From NCBI GenBank assembly GCA_030770425.1, contig JASJFT010000009.1:439272-503271 (forward strand): DNA of 64,000 bases, read 5' to 3'. The notes beneath the pieces are model-generated. The model was given only the letters and a program-made list of their open reading frames with translations. It did no database searches and was not told where the DNA came from. Both the position numbers and the translations under genes were made by a program. This document shows positions 11,542-22,375 of the stretch, in pieces; the stretch's first letter is position 1; each line of letters opens with the position of its first letter. Source of the stretch: Darksidea phi (lineage: Eukaryota > Ascomycota > Dothideomycetes > Pleosporales > Lentitheciaceae).

Positions 11542-12639
11542 CTATAAACGTGATCTTGCAGCAGGTGCGTTGGCCTTTACCTTCTCGGCTCCGACACGTT
11601 CAGCTTCCTTATTGAGCGCTTCGAGTTCCGCCTGTACAAGCGGTATACCGTGCTCTAGTCGGTGCTCCTTCATGAGCTGCTCCAGCTCGCCAGGGAAGTA
11701 TATACGGTCGACGCCCTCCATATGATCGGAGCCTACTACCCGCTTATAGAGGTAGTCCATGCGGCTCTTGAACTCTTCGAGACGCATGAACAAATCGGGT
11801 TTGATAGCGACAAGGAAATGGCCAACGTCCGCCGGCTTGGAAGGATCGTAAGGATTGGTGACGTGGCCAGCAAACGCGCTTCCAGAGAGCACACCAGAAA
11901 AGACGTCCATCATGACGGCGAGAGCTGAGCCTTTCGGCCCTCCCATAGGAAGCATGACGCCTTCAAGTGCCTTTGCCGGATCGTCTGTTGGCTTGCCGTC
12001 TGCATCCAATGCCCAATCTTTGGGTATCTTCTCCCCTCTTCGAAGAGCTTTGTATATCTTGCCTCTCGCTGCGACGCTAGGCGCCATATCCACAATGAAC
12101 GGGCGTCCGTTACCTGCTGGAGCTCCGCATGCTATAGGTGAGACGCCCATGAGCTTGGTTTTACCGCCCCAGACCGGTAGAGCAGGCGAAGAGTTCGTGA
12201 AGACTAGGCTCATCATGCCTGCGTCTAGTGCTTGCTGCACAACCCAGGCGGACATGCCAAAGTGGTTGGAGTGCTTGATAGACACCATGCCGATGCCCAC
12301 GTCTTGGGCCATCCGTATCGCCGCCGCCATTCCCATGTGCGCTGCAAGAAACCCAAATCCATTGTGCCCATCTACCTGCGCAACAGCAGGCGTAATCTGG
12401 TGCAGGCTCGGCGAGGCTTCGGGGTCGAGCACGCCCTGTCGGATGCGGGCCATATAGCTTGGAATGCGGTTCATGCCGTGTGTATCAACTCCTCGCAAGT
12501 CAGCTTCGACAAGGCATTGGGCGACGACAGCCGCGTTCTCCCGAGGAACGCCGTTGCCTACGAGGATGCTTCCCACAAAGACTCGCGCATCCGATGCGTT
12601 TACATGGAGCATGTGGCTGTTGTCTGTTTGGGCGCTCAT
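11542..12639 (-). CDS. Malate/L-lactate dehydrogenase family oxidoreductase (Ldh_2)
   Basis: A single exon encodes 365 residues, the usual length for the Ldh_2 family (malate, L-lactate, ureidoglycolate and related NAD(P)-dependent 2-hydroxyacid dehydrogenases). Family signatures are ADLRGVDTHGMNRIP (residues 46-60), the KHSNHFG block (122-128) carrying the conserved catalytic histidine, SPIACGAP and the GGPKGSALAVMMDV segment. The product lacks a targeting signal, so it is probably cytosolic. Substrate cannot be assigned: fungal members are often annotated generically and may act on malate, lactate or other 2-hydroxyacids. The flanks give no pathway hint. Confidence 0.9.
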   Translation of the reverse strand: MSAQTDNSHMLHVNASDARVFVGSILVGNGVPRENAAVVAQCLVEADLRGVDTHGMNRIPSYMARIRQGVLDPEASPSLHQITPAVAQVDGHNGFGFLAAHMGMAAAIRMAQDVGIGMVSIKHSNHFGMSAWVVQQALDAGMMSLVFTNSSPALPVWGGKTKLMGVSPIACGAPAGNGRPFIVDMAPSVAARGKIYKALRRGEKIPKDWALDADGKPTDDPAKALEGVMLPMGGPKGSALAVMMDVFSGVLSGSAFAGHVTNPYDPSKPADVGHFLVAIKPDLFMRLEEFKSRMDYLYKRVVGSDHMEGVDRIYFPGELEQLMKEHRLEHGIPLVQAELEALNKEAERVGAEKVKANAPAARSRL

Positions 12640-12871
12640 CTTGCGTGGATGGAAAGGGTCTTCTATGACAGTCAGACAGCTTTCAGGAGAGGCTATTCGG
12701 TGAAACAGGAAAGAACACGGCTAATGAATCAACTGAGGCGAAGAGATATTGGAAGAGGTCTTTAGGACATTTGATGATAACATTTGCTGGTGCTGGTGGT
12801 ATCGGTGAGAAAGCCGTTGACAGGGACCAGGGGCCCTGTCTAGCCGGAAGTAAAGTGGGCTACAGAGCCCA
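12640..12871. promoter_or_regulatory. Upstream flank of the Ldh_2 gene
   Basis: This 232-bp stretch between the dehydrogenase start and the possible broken gene at 12872 should hold the dehydrogenase promoter. No defined site was recognised. Confidence 0.3.
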
Positions 12872-13658
12872 CTACTGGGTATGTGTCAGCGCCGTGTCGT
12901 TGTCTCCGAGCCGCATCTGCGACATTTCTTCGAAGAGCCACTCCAAATCCCCAATCTCAACATCCGCTACCCCAACCATACGGTAGCCGAGGGCCCCTAC
13001 CCTTGAACTTTCTTCGTCTTTGAAGAAGACGTACAGCCACTGCGTACTGAGATGTTCCTCATGAACCGCTTGTTGTGAAGCTTTAAAGATGCCCTCCAAA
13101 TGGGACAAATTGCCACCACCAAGTTGACGATGCGGATCTCATGTATTCTGACAATATTGTCATCCACTCCAGCGATGGCAACTTCCCCCCAATCGTTAAT
13201 CTCAATTCTTTCAACCGTAGTTCATCGCCTGCGCCTGCGAGCCTTGCACATTTCCCTTGGAGCCTCGCCGGCACGCTGTACGTGTCATTCAGCATCTCAA
13301 TTTTGATATCTCAGCATGCTGAATATAGTCTCTCATACTCGGCTCCGTTCGGCGCCAAAAACTGAGGAAGTAGTTGACGTTGTGGAAGTGAAGGATGCTG
13401 GAAAGAGCAATAATGTGGCTTTCCGGTAAGTTTTGTCTGCAGGTAAGGAGCGGGGCGATAGCATGTCGATGTCATGGCGTTCCAGCCCACATGAAGCTGT
13501 AGACCCGCAGTCGAAGTTCCGCAGGGAGATTTCAAAAAATTTGGAGAGGCTTTCGAATAGGGAAAGCTTAAGTTCGGAGATTGGTCTGGAAGGCTGGCAA
13601 GGAAGTTGAAGAGTCCATCGCTGATAGGTTGCGAACGCCGACGCGGCTTCTTCAGCAC
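12872..13658 (-). pseudogene. Possible disrupted protein-coding gene of unknown family
   Basis: On the minus strand, three blocks read together like one protein. The first block ends ...EYERLYSAC, then a TGA at 13311..13313 is followed in the same frame by DIKIEMLNDTYSVPARLQ and on to WWWQFVPFGG. Near 13095 the frame shifts by one and continues HLEGIFKASQQAVHEEHL through DVEIGDLEWLFEEMSQ to the stop at 12872. The composition of the second and third blocks is protein-like (charged helices), but I do not recognise the family, and the first part is low in conserved character. It could instead be chance overlap of open frames. Confidence 0.35.
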
Positions 13659-15159
13659 CGCTGGTTCGAGTCCGCGTTTTACGTAGCGACCGTTCCGAGA
13701 AAAAAAATCGTCATTTTATGTTGTGAGAGCAACAAGAGTTGTGTCGCCTGAAAGGCAAGTTTGCGTTATGATCGTACAAATGCCAATACATACTCTAGTC
13801 TTTCAATTCCGTTCCGGTTGTCATCCTGTCGTTACCATTACAAGGTGGACGTGTCAATTTCCCTCCCTCGTTTCACAACCGCATGCTCATGGTCACTCAA
13901 AAGCAAGCTTGATTACGCTCGCAGTCGCATTACGCCTTTGAATGTACGGCTAACCCCCGATGTTATGCATTGAAAACCCACTATTTTCCGCTTATGCAGA
14001 CAGATCTCTTTCGGGTGTCTGTCTATTCCCAAGCTCCAACGAAATACGAGTGTCGTGAAACGACTTCGGCGTTTGTGCTTGCAGACAGCAATCAATGAGA
14101 CTGTAGCATGGGGATGAACGAATAGGGATTACTTGTTTAGAAGACCGACGCAATTGTATACGCCTGGAAGAATCCAATCCTGTCGCTGTCGAAAATTTGA
14201 CGCTGCACATGTCCGCGGCGCCTATTCGTCACATTCCGCAACCCAATCGCAAGCCCAGATCAGCGACCTCGACACCGAAACATTCGCTACTCTTCTTCAT
14301 AACCACGACGCTTGTCCACCACATCGCTATGCATTCCCGTCGCGAGAGGCACATTTTATCGATCAATGGCATGCCCGTATGGGGAAGTTATGATGAGGTT
14401 ACTACACCGAAAGCGGTTTAGCTAATATTTCCACCTTTCTCTTACGTTATTCCGGCGCCTTTACCACAACGAAACGGAATCCCTTAGTCAAGCGACTCTC
14501 CAATGTCTTCTTGTCGAATGATGTCAGTCTCCGATGCACCAACTAAATCCTCGGCGGCGACGGCTAGTCATGGGAAGGAAGACGTCATGCGGAAGTTGGC
14601 TGGGGCGCACGCTAAGGGCACTTGCTATGTTTCTACAGTCTTTTGATCTCTTCCATCCTGGCTCTCTGTTGCTGACAGCTCGACAATAAGTCTGACTATA
14701 TATGCTCATGCGCCCATGCGAGTCATCCTCCCATTCCCGTCCCTGTCCCGCCCCGTCATCCCATTAAGCTTTGCGTATAGACCAATCGGTACAGTCATCA
14801 CACCCTCCTCAAGATCATTCGACGTATCTTGAGAGAGTAAGAACGCCACCATCAATCAGAACTGACGAGCTGACCTCAGGCCGAGAATTTTCCACATACA
14901 ATTGAAGGCGCTAGGGCCGGGACCACGAAAGTGACACGTTCACCGAGAAAGCAATCTTTTCTTTGTCTAGACCTTCGCACGACATCTACTATTCCCGCTC
15001 TATATGTCTCATACTGTCGGAGGAATCCGAATCCGCCTTCCTCTAGCCACCTAATTTTGCGTTGCCTACGTCATCTACTACAACCCACCGTCAGGTTTTC
15101 TTATCATTGAAAAAGCTTCTCGCCGAGTTCGATCCACATCTTACGATACAAGCAACAAA
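13659..15159. other. Intergenic, 1.5 kb upstream of the DHA1 transporter
   Basis: No supported gene is present. A string identical to a tRNA B box occurs at 13663..13673 but has no T-stem or A box. The last 400 bp before 15160 are pyrimidine-rich in places and probably contain the transporter promoter and 5' UTR. Confidence 0.45.
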
Positions 15160-16775
15160 ATGATCCCCCCTCCGGGAGACCTCACTCAACCTGATGACCC
15201 ATACCCCGCAACCGTCTCCAGTCCCGGCGGACCACCTACGCAGGAAGAGAAGTTCATTGACTGGAGTGGGCGCTTAGATCCACAGAACCCGTTCAACTGG
15301 CCTCAAACAAAGAAATGGCGCGTCACGCTCTTAGCATGCTTTATGACTTTTGTGGTCCAAATCAACGGCACGGCCATGACTAGCGCAGTGGAGCAGATCA
15401 ACCAGAGCTTCGACGTTAGCGATGAACATTTTCCGCACTCATATTGGCCGGTGCTGAGCTGGAACCTTGGAGGCGCTGCAGCACCATTGCTCGGACTTCC
15501 ATTGATGGAAAACTTTGGGGTGCGATGGAGTTATCTAGTATGGATTACCTCGCACCGTTTCTAACCCTAGAACTGATGGTATCTGCAGATCCTATTTGCG
15601 GCAATGATTATCTTCCATATACCACAAGCGCTAGCCCAGAACTTTGCCACTTTGGTAGCGACGAGGATCATCACAGGAGGCTGCACTGGCGTTCTTGCAA
15701 ATATTACTAGCGGTATTGTAAGCGACATTTGGCGTGAAGGTAAAGCGAAAAGCTTCGGTACTTCACTGTACATATGGGGACTTCTAGCCGGCCTAAGCAT
15801 GGGCCCCGTTGTCGGCAGTGTTGTTATTTATTACACATCCTGGCGTTGGTACGTCTGAAAATGCCTGCCAGTCAATCACTACCTAACCCCTCCAGGATCT
15901 TCCTCTCCCTGATTATCTTCTACAGCTCGCTACTTCCCGTTCTATTCATCGCACTCCCAGAAGTTCGTCCAGACGTAATACTCGCCCACCGCGCCCGAAA
16001 CATCCGCAAAACTACCGGCCTCTCTGTCTACGCTCGCATAGAAAAACAGTCCACCAGTATCAGTGACGTTCTCAAAGAGACATTGATCCGACCAACCCGC
16101 ATGCTGTGCACCGAAGCAGTCGTGCTTTCATTTGGACTGTGGTCTGCATTCTGTGTCGGTACAGCATTCATGTTCACACAGTCGATTACGCAAGTCTATT
16201 CTGAGTTGTACGCGTGGACTTTCTTCGGCACCGGTCTCGTACAGTCTGCCGTCGTGATAGGAGAGCTCGCGGGCTTAGTGGTACAGTTGGGTCAGGACGA
16301 GCTGTACTTCCGCTCAGCAGGGCGAAACGGAGAGAACCTAGGCCGCCCCATCCCAGAAGCCCGTCTCTACCTTAGCATACCCGCCTCCTTTCTCGGTCTC
16401 ACAGGCGGCCTTTTCTACTTCGCATGGACGTCTTACTCGACACTCCCTTGGATTGTACCCACTATCGCTCTCTCCTTTGTTGGCTTTGGCATGTTCTGCT
16501 GTACCACAGCGGTTACAGGATATATTCTAGATGCGTACGCAAAATATGCTGCGAGTGCTATCGCCGGTGCAGCCTTTCTCGAAAATGCATTTGCGGCGTT
16601 CTTGCCGCTGGCGACGCAAAGTATGTATCGGACTCTTGGGTTCCAGTGGGCAGGGAGTTTGTTGGGGTTTATAGCGTTGGGTTTGAGCCTTGTGCCTGCG
16701 GTTTTGGTGGTGTATGGGAAGAGGATTAGGGAGAGGAGTCCGTTTATGGGAGAGGCCGCATATGAAACTGAATGA
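15160..16775 (+). CDS. Major facilitator transporter, DHA1 (drug:H+ antiporter) type
   Basis: Exons 15160..15537, 15589..15848 and 15896..16775 encode 505 residues. The N-terminal cytosolic tail ends in LDPQNPFNWPQTKKW, the conserved entry to TM1 in fungal DHA1/polyamine-type transporters. About twelve membrane segments follow, with a central loop containing RNIRKTTGLSVYARIEKQ and the motif AEAVVLSFGLW-like start of the second half (here TEAVVLSFGLW). Intron joins give WSYLILFAAM and SWRWIFLSL, both expected for the family. It should export or import a small molecule at the plasma membrane; the substrate is unknown. Its neighbours, a broken GAL80-like oxidoreductase and a P450, suggest accessory metabolism, though three genes do not make a defined cluster. 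Confidence 0.92.
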
Positions 16776-16861
16776 AGGGACATGACGAATTAGAAATTCA
16801 TAAAAGTACTGTGCTCGTTCTGGCGTGCATCGTCCAACCACTGAATCTACAAGTAACGTTT

Positions 16862-17955
16862 CTAAGTCCCCTTCCCAGCGCCGGGGTAGATGGCATCAAT
16901 CATCTGGTGCCTCGGCACCGCCTCCTCAACACTCGTGACACTATACCCCTTTGCTGTCTGAACACCCACTCATGCATCCCAAGCTTTGCCTACGCCGAAC
17001 GAGAAGTCGAATTTATCCATATCTCCCGCCTTGTCTGCCTGCATCTCTTCCACGTGAGTCCCTTTGCCAGACAACACACCCAAAGTCGCAGCCTGCATCT
17101 CTCCTGTGACAAGTTTAATACTCGGCTGGAACATCGAGATATGGCCCGAGGAGGCTGCAAGCACGAGCCAGCCGTTTGTGCCGTTAATCTCCCAGTAGAA
17201 CTTGCAGTCAGTGCGAGACGTTCTGCCAGCGTACGTGACATCAACGACACCGCCGTTAACCAGCGTGCCAGTCACGTTGATGTAATTATACGCTGTCTTC
17301 TTCGCGGAGCGTGTTAATTTGCCCTTTTTGTCTAACACCTTGATCCCAGGGCGGTTGTTGGCGAGAGTAGCCGTGACCGAATCGATCTCGCCGAGCACGT
17401 AGCATAGTGCGTCGACTGCATGGCCGAACGGGAGAGTGACTAGGTTCGCTCTTGCTTCTAGAGGGAGGGCGTAGGCTATCTCGTCCGCCATTTCAGGGCA
17501 GAAGATCAAGCCGTGCGCGTACATTGACGTGTTCAATATTCTCCCCAACTTCGCGCTCTTGACAAGCTCTCGGGCCTTGAGATGGACGGGCTTTGGCGTG
17601 CTTGAAGTCCGTCCATGGTGCGTACCCTCGTTTGCTTCGCCGGCTACGGAATGTCTTCGACCTCAGCTAGGTTTCTAGCTAAAGGCCATTCTACGAGGAC
17701 ATCCGTACCGGTTTGCAAGGCAGGCTTTACGAGAGCAGAGTGTTGGGGCATGTTGACGCTTACGGCGACGATGTCGACATTGGGATCGTTGGCGAGAGAA
17801 GTTGGATCACTGTGTGCGGAAATAGAGGCAAGATTATAAGTTTCCGTCGCTGCGACTGCGGACTCTGTAGAGCCGTGAGCTCGTAGTTTAGCCCGCTGGC
17901 AAGGTAGCCGAGGTGGCACCTGGAAGCCTAGGAGCCCCTTACGGAGAGACTGCTG
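16862..17955 (-). pseudogene. GAL80-like Gfo/Idh/MocA oxidoreductase, disrupted
   Basis: Conserved blocks of a Gal80-like oxidoreductase run along the minus strand in the right order but in changing frames. They are KGLLGF (Rossmann start, near 17940), HLGYLASGLNYELTAL (shifted frame), STESAVAATETYNL and DPNVDIVAVSVNMPQHSALVK plus VLVEWPLA (back in the first frame), then a TAG at 17644..17646 followed without shift by AKQTRVRTMDGLQARQSPSI. A third shift leads to KARELVKSAKLGRILNTSMY and the C-terminal domain, and a TGA at 16970..16972 is followed in frame by GYSVTSVEEAVPRHQMIDAIYP. About a dozen residues also seem missing after GLLGF. No splice signals explain these breaks, so it is almost certainly a pseudogene. 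Confidence 0.85.
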
Positions 17956-18722
17956 CTGTGCCAGAATCCCATGTGTTTCTTCGATAAATGGACGTGTGCA
18001 TACCGTTGACTATTATAAGCCGTTATCTCCCGCCTCTTTCTATGTCGTGGTCGTTCCGGAAGCTTGAAGCCCCGCTTTTTCGGCGATTTGCACATCGTCA
18101 TCACTCTACTTGCATCATTCTAATGTTCAGCTCTCGCTGCACACGGTCTATATTGAGTTCCCAGCTAATACATGTGGCGCAGGAACTTCTGGCTGAGCTT
18201 GGCATTGAGCTGACGACGATTTCCGTCAGGGATACGGCAGATGGACAGATTCGGATAAGCTTTGCAGATGTGTATTTCCCCTTGTTGACAAAGATCTGTT
18301 TAAGCGTATGCTCAACACTGTACGCCGACTTTCCTCGTGCGAATCGATCTCTCTGTACCGGTCGAAGGAGGACAATATTGCGCACGGACCCAACATTAGA
18401 TTCGCGGGACTTCTCTAGGCTTCAACCTGTCACCTAAGTTCGTGGTGTGAGCGTATATTCGTCCCTTCAGTGAATGCTTTTTGCGGCTGGGCAAGCTACG
18501 ATCTTAGAGTACGAGCGGAATGAGGCACAGCCCTGCGCCGCTGCAAAACGTGCCCAGTCGTATCTTCGGCCAAGGCAGCTGAACCGCGCCACAACGTGTA
18601 TCCGTTGGTGGCGTGCATGTGAGATGAGTACAAAACACCAAACAGCCAACGCCGCATTTCCATTGCGCTTCTCTTCCTAGGACCTTCGTACAGCTGGTTT
18701 TCGACCCGATAGCACCCCAACT
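17956..18722. other. Intergenic between the GAL80-like pseudogene and the P450
   Basis: About 770 bp without a supported gene. Short frames on both strands have no recognisable content. It should include the P450 promoter. Confidence 0.4.
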
Positions 18723-20536
18723 ATGGAAAATCAAGCCTACCTCATCTCGCTGCTTTTTGGCATCCTGAGCGAGACCTTGGTCCTTTCTAGAGGGGAATGG
18801 GATCGGCATGCCCCTCGCATCGTGGCAGCGTTCGCGCTGCTTGCAGCAAGCTCTGTGTTGCTCTTCTGGATGGGGTTTGGTCTCACTTTGGCTGCGTCCC
18901 TCCGAGAGACAATGCTGCATGGCGCCATCGTGCTTGCCGGTCTCTATGGCTCTATGACCATATATCGTCTCTTCTTCCATCGGCTTCGAGCCTTTCCGGG
19001 ACCGCTGGCTGCCCGCCTGTCCGCATTTTGGGTTATCAAACAGGCCTTTCCGGATATGAGATTCTACGTCAAGGCCCGGGAACTGCATGATCAGTACGGA
19101 GATTTTGTTCGCATCAGTAGGTTACATATCGCTCTCTTCTGATCTATTTGCTGACTGGAACCCATAGGACCGCGAGAGGTGTCAATATGTCATCCTGATG
19201 CTGTTGTAGATGTCCATGGCCCCAGGAACAAGATTCGTAAAGGAGAATTCTATGATCAAATGTACCCCCGCCGGAGCCTTCAAATGAATCGCGACTCCGC
19301 AATTCACAGCAAAGCACGTCGCCACTGGGACAAAGCCTTCCAGACCAAAGGTAAGACGGGTCCTCGTCGCGTCGAACTATACTAACAGTGCCCACGACTA
19401 GCTTTGCAGGAGTATATACCTCGTTTGAAGAAACATTACGGTGTGCTCTTGAACAAATTCTCTCGACATGCTTCCTCAGGGGAGCCTGTCAATGCGAGCG
19501 AGTGTTTCACATTCCTCGGTTTCGACCTTGTATCGGAGTTGACTTTGGGAGAGTCATGGAACATGCTCACGACCGGTGAACCACATCCCCTTATCGCAGA
19601 GTTCATATATGGCAAGAAGATGATGGGTCTCATTATCCTAAGCATCTGGATCCTTCATCTGCTGCTGGCGATACCGTCGGTGTCTGGGCGGTTGTCGTAC
19701 TGGTTGATCTATTATGATAACGCCTTGAAAAAGAGGAAAGAGGTCTGTTACTCCTCTGGAATAATTTCTCGCATCTGACATTATTTAGATGACCGTAGAA
19801 TCACCCGACTTTTACAATCACCTCTCGCAGGCTGATGACTTTGATTACAATGGCGCCCCCGATGCCCAGTTAGCCGTCGTCGCCGGATCCGATACCGTGG
19901 CCTATACTTTGTCAAACATTTTCTACCTACTTTCTGCGTTCCCACAGTACCAAAACCAACTTTATCACGAGATCGGGAACTTGCCAGATGAAGAAGGCAT
20001 TGTCCACGATCGGCTTTTGATGGATAAGCCTTACCTCCTTGGCATCATCAACGAGACTTTGCGATTGTATCCTCCGGTTCCAACGGGTGTTCAGCGCTTG
20101 ACACCACCAGAGGGTGCTGTCATAGCTGGTCGCTATATCCCTGGAGATACGGTAATTTCTACGCCAACGTATTCTATCCAGCGAGGTATGTATTGAATTG
20201 GGGCTTCGGAGTCGTTGCTGATCTTTCACAGACAAGAGGGCGTTCATCCGGCCAAACGACTTCATCCCGGAACGGTGGTCTTCGCAGCCTGAACTGATTT
20301 TACGCAAAGATGCATTCTTTCCTTTCTCTTATGGAGCGTATAACTGCCCTGGTAAACCATTGGCAATGATGGAGCTGCGTATGATTGTCGCTATGGTCGT
20401 GAAGCGGTTCAGCATCTCCATCGCCCCCGGAAAGGAAGTTGAGTGCCGCCGATTCATCGAGGACCAAGCGGACTGTTTCGTAATGCACATCCATGACCTT
20501 CCTCTGTTACTGAAGGACAGAACTCGATCGGATTAG
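18723..20536 (+). CDS. Cytochrome P450 monooxygenase (CYP67-like)
   Basis: Five exons (18723..19116, 19168..19350, 19402..19742, 19789..20185, 20232..20536) encode 539 residues. The N-terminus has several hydrophobic segments before RLRAFPGPLAARLS, the proline-rich hinge. The I-helix oxygen-binding motif is AGSDT (338-342), the K-helix ExxR is ETLR (395-398), PERW follows, and the heme loop is FSYGAYNCPGK with the axial cysteine at 477. All catalytic elements are intact. The multi-TM N-terminus and the FSYGAYNCPGK loop recall CYP67 and tryprostatin 6-hydroxylase-type P450s of fungal secondary metabolism or xenobiotic breakdown; this family link is from memory. It needs a cytochrome P450 reductase and is expected at the ER. 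Substrate unknown. Confidence 0.93.
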
Positions 20537-22375
20537 CATTGTACAATAATCATATTCACGATGATTGTATTGGCGTCGAGGAGAAAGGGCCCTGAAATAT
20601 CTCGATAAGTCTCATTGATGCATCAAAACACATGTATCATTCAGCATTGGCTCTTTCGGCTCTCGCTCAAGCATGTACAACCATTACAATCTGGCGAACA
20701 TATCGTCATTGACTGGTTTAACGCCTTATTAAAACCTTCTCATTGTGCCTGCTCTTGTCACCCCATCAACAATAGCTTCCATATGCATGACCACCCCATA
20801 TCCCTTCCCGTGTCAAATTAACTGCCTGGAGCTTATACATGGCCCACCCTATTCAGTCCAATCCCCCTCTTCACGGAGGTCCGAGAGCGATTCTACCTCA
20901 AGACCTCATCAAACACTTCGCTCGTAGAGAAGAATCCACAAGTCGATACCAACATCACTAAGACAACGACAAAAGATTCCAAAACCAGCTTCATTAAACG
21001 GATATACAAGGACGGCCACATGCCGCATTCGTGCCAAATCGAAACTCACCGGAGTCATCTCATCGCTATAGGCCTGGAGCAAATGTACGGGCCTTTGACG
21101 TCGTAATTAAGAACTTCTACAAGTATAATGTCGGAGGCGAATTCGCATCTTGTCGCACCGATATGGCCTCTTGGCGTCGTCACACGGCTCGCTCCAAGCT
21201 GCTCAACCACTTTATGATGCGCTGCTTGGACACAAATTGAGAGACGCGAATCATGGCTACCGAACTTCAACACTTCACTCCAGTAATCCAGAAGTTTGTT
21301 CATGAGTGCTGACAAGTGCGCAGCAAATCGTATCTGCACAGATTCAACGACAGTGTGGATATAAGTGGCAAAGCTACGACGGAGTCTAACGTCGTTCTGC
21401 AGATCTACCTTACAATTGTGAATGAGGCAAAGAAATCCCAGATGCATAGGGGAAAGCAGCTGTTAGATACGGCTGCATCTTTACGAATGGTGTTAGATGG
21501 TGAAGACCGCGTGAAGGCGAACTGGCATCTCGAGAATGATTCGTCCCAATAACAGGTACCCGCGATCCATTTTTGATCAAATGAGCTAATCAAGATTTGG
21601 GAATATATAGATGAGATGACCGCAGCATTGGTGCTCATCGTTTGATTCTGACCTGATGAAGGCAACTACAAACGGAACCGATACCCCTGGAAGGAGACCC
21701 AGCAACTCTTTTCCTTACCGATCGCGGCACCATGCCACTTCCATTCTCTGATTATAAATATCAATTCTCTTATGATATATATCTGACTCAACATGTACTC
21801 GTCCTTTTCACGTTGTTGCCCTCCTACTTGTTGCTAGGTGAAATATCGCATCTTTGCTGGGTGAAACTTTCTAGCATCGTTCCGCTACCCATGTTATTGT
21901 ACAAACGCCTCTCACCTCCCGCAGCCCTCCTCCCACCTTGACCGCTTTCTATTATCCGTGACAAACAATAGTTGAGTTATTGAGCACCATTTGCCCGCTA
22001 TTATTCTATCAATGGCCCGCATAAGAGAGTACCTCGCCGCGCACGCAATCTTCGCTTTAGAAATACTTCACCTCCGCTTCAGCACACCTCGACGGATAGC
22101 ACCAACCATCTCGCCTGTAGCGAAGCTTTATATAAGCACACCGCCGCCCATCCCGACCAAGGCCGCCTACCTAACATCACCATCGATCAACCCTATCTAT
22201 CATTACTTCTCACCCTATCGGTGGCCTGTCACTAGACTATTCTGAACGACCTTTAGTCACCTGCTACGACGACCTGCCAACATCAACTCGTCTTTACCCA
22301 CCGTCTTTCACTCATACCCTCCTCCGAGCACACATTGTTGCTGTCCCAGGAATAATCGCATTCACCTCTACTATC
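20537..22375. other. Intergenic, 1.8 kb
   Basis: Relatively AT-rich sequence between the P450 and the 525-residue unknown gene. The frames present overlap antisense to each other and carry no recognisable motif. No RNA gene or repeat was seen. Confidence 0.45.

Noticed and set aside
13663..13673. Perfect tRNA B-box string GGTTCGAGTCC
   Set aside because: The flanking bases do not pair into a T-stem (GCTGG against CCGCG), and no A box or acceptor stem is found at a suitable distance.
15160..20536. A complete secondary-metabolite gene cluster
   Set aside because: No polyketide synthase, NRPS, terpene synthase, DMATS or pathway transcription factor is seen nearby; a transporter, a dead oxidoreductase and a P450 are not enough.
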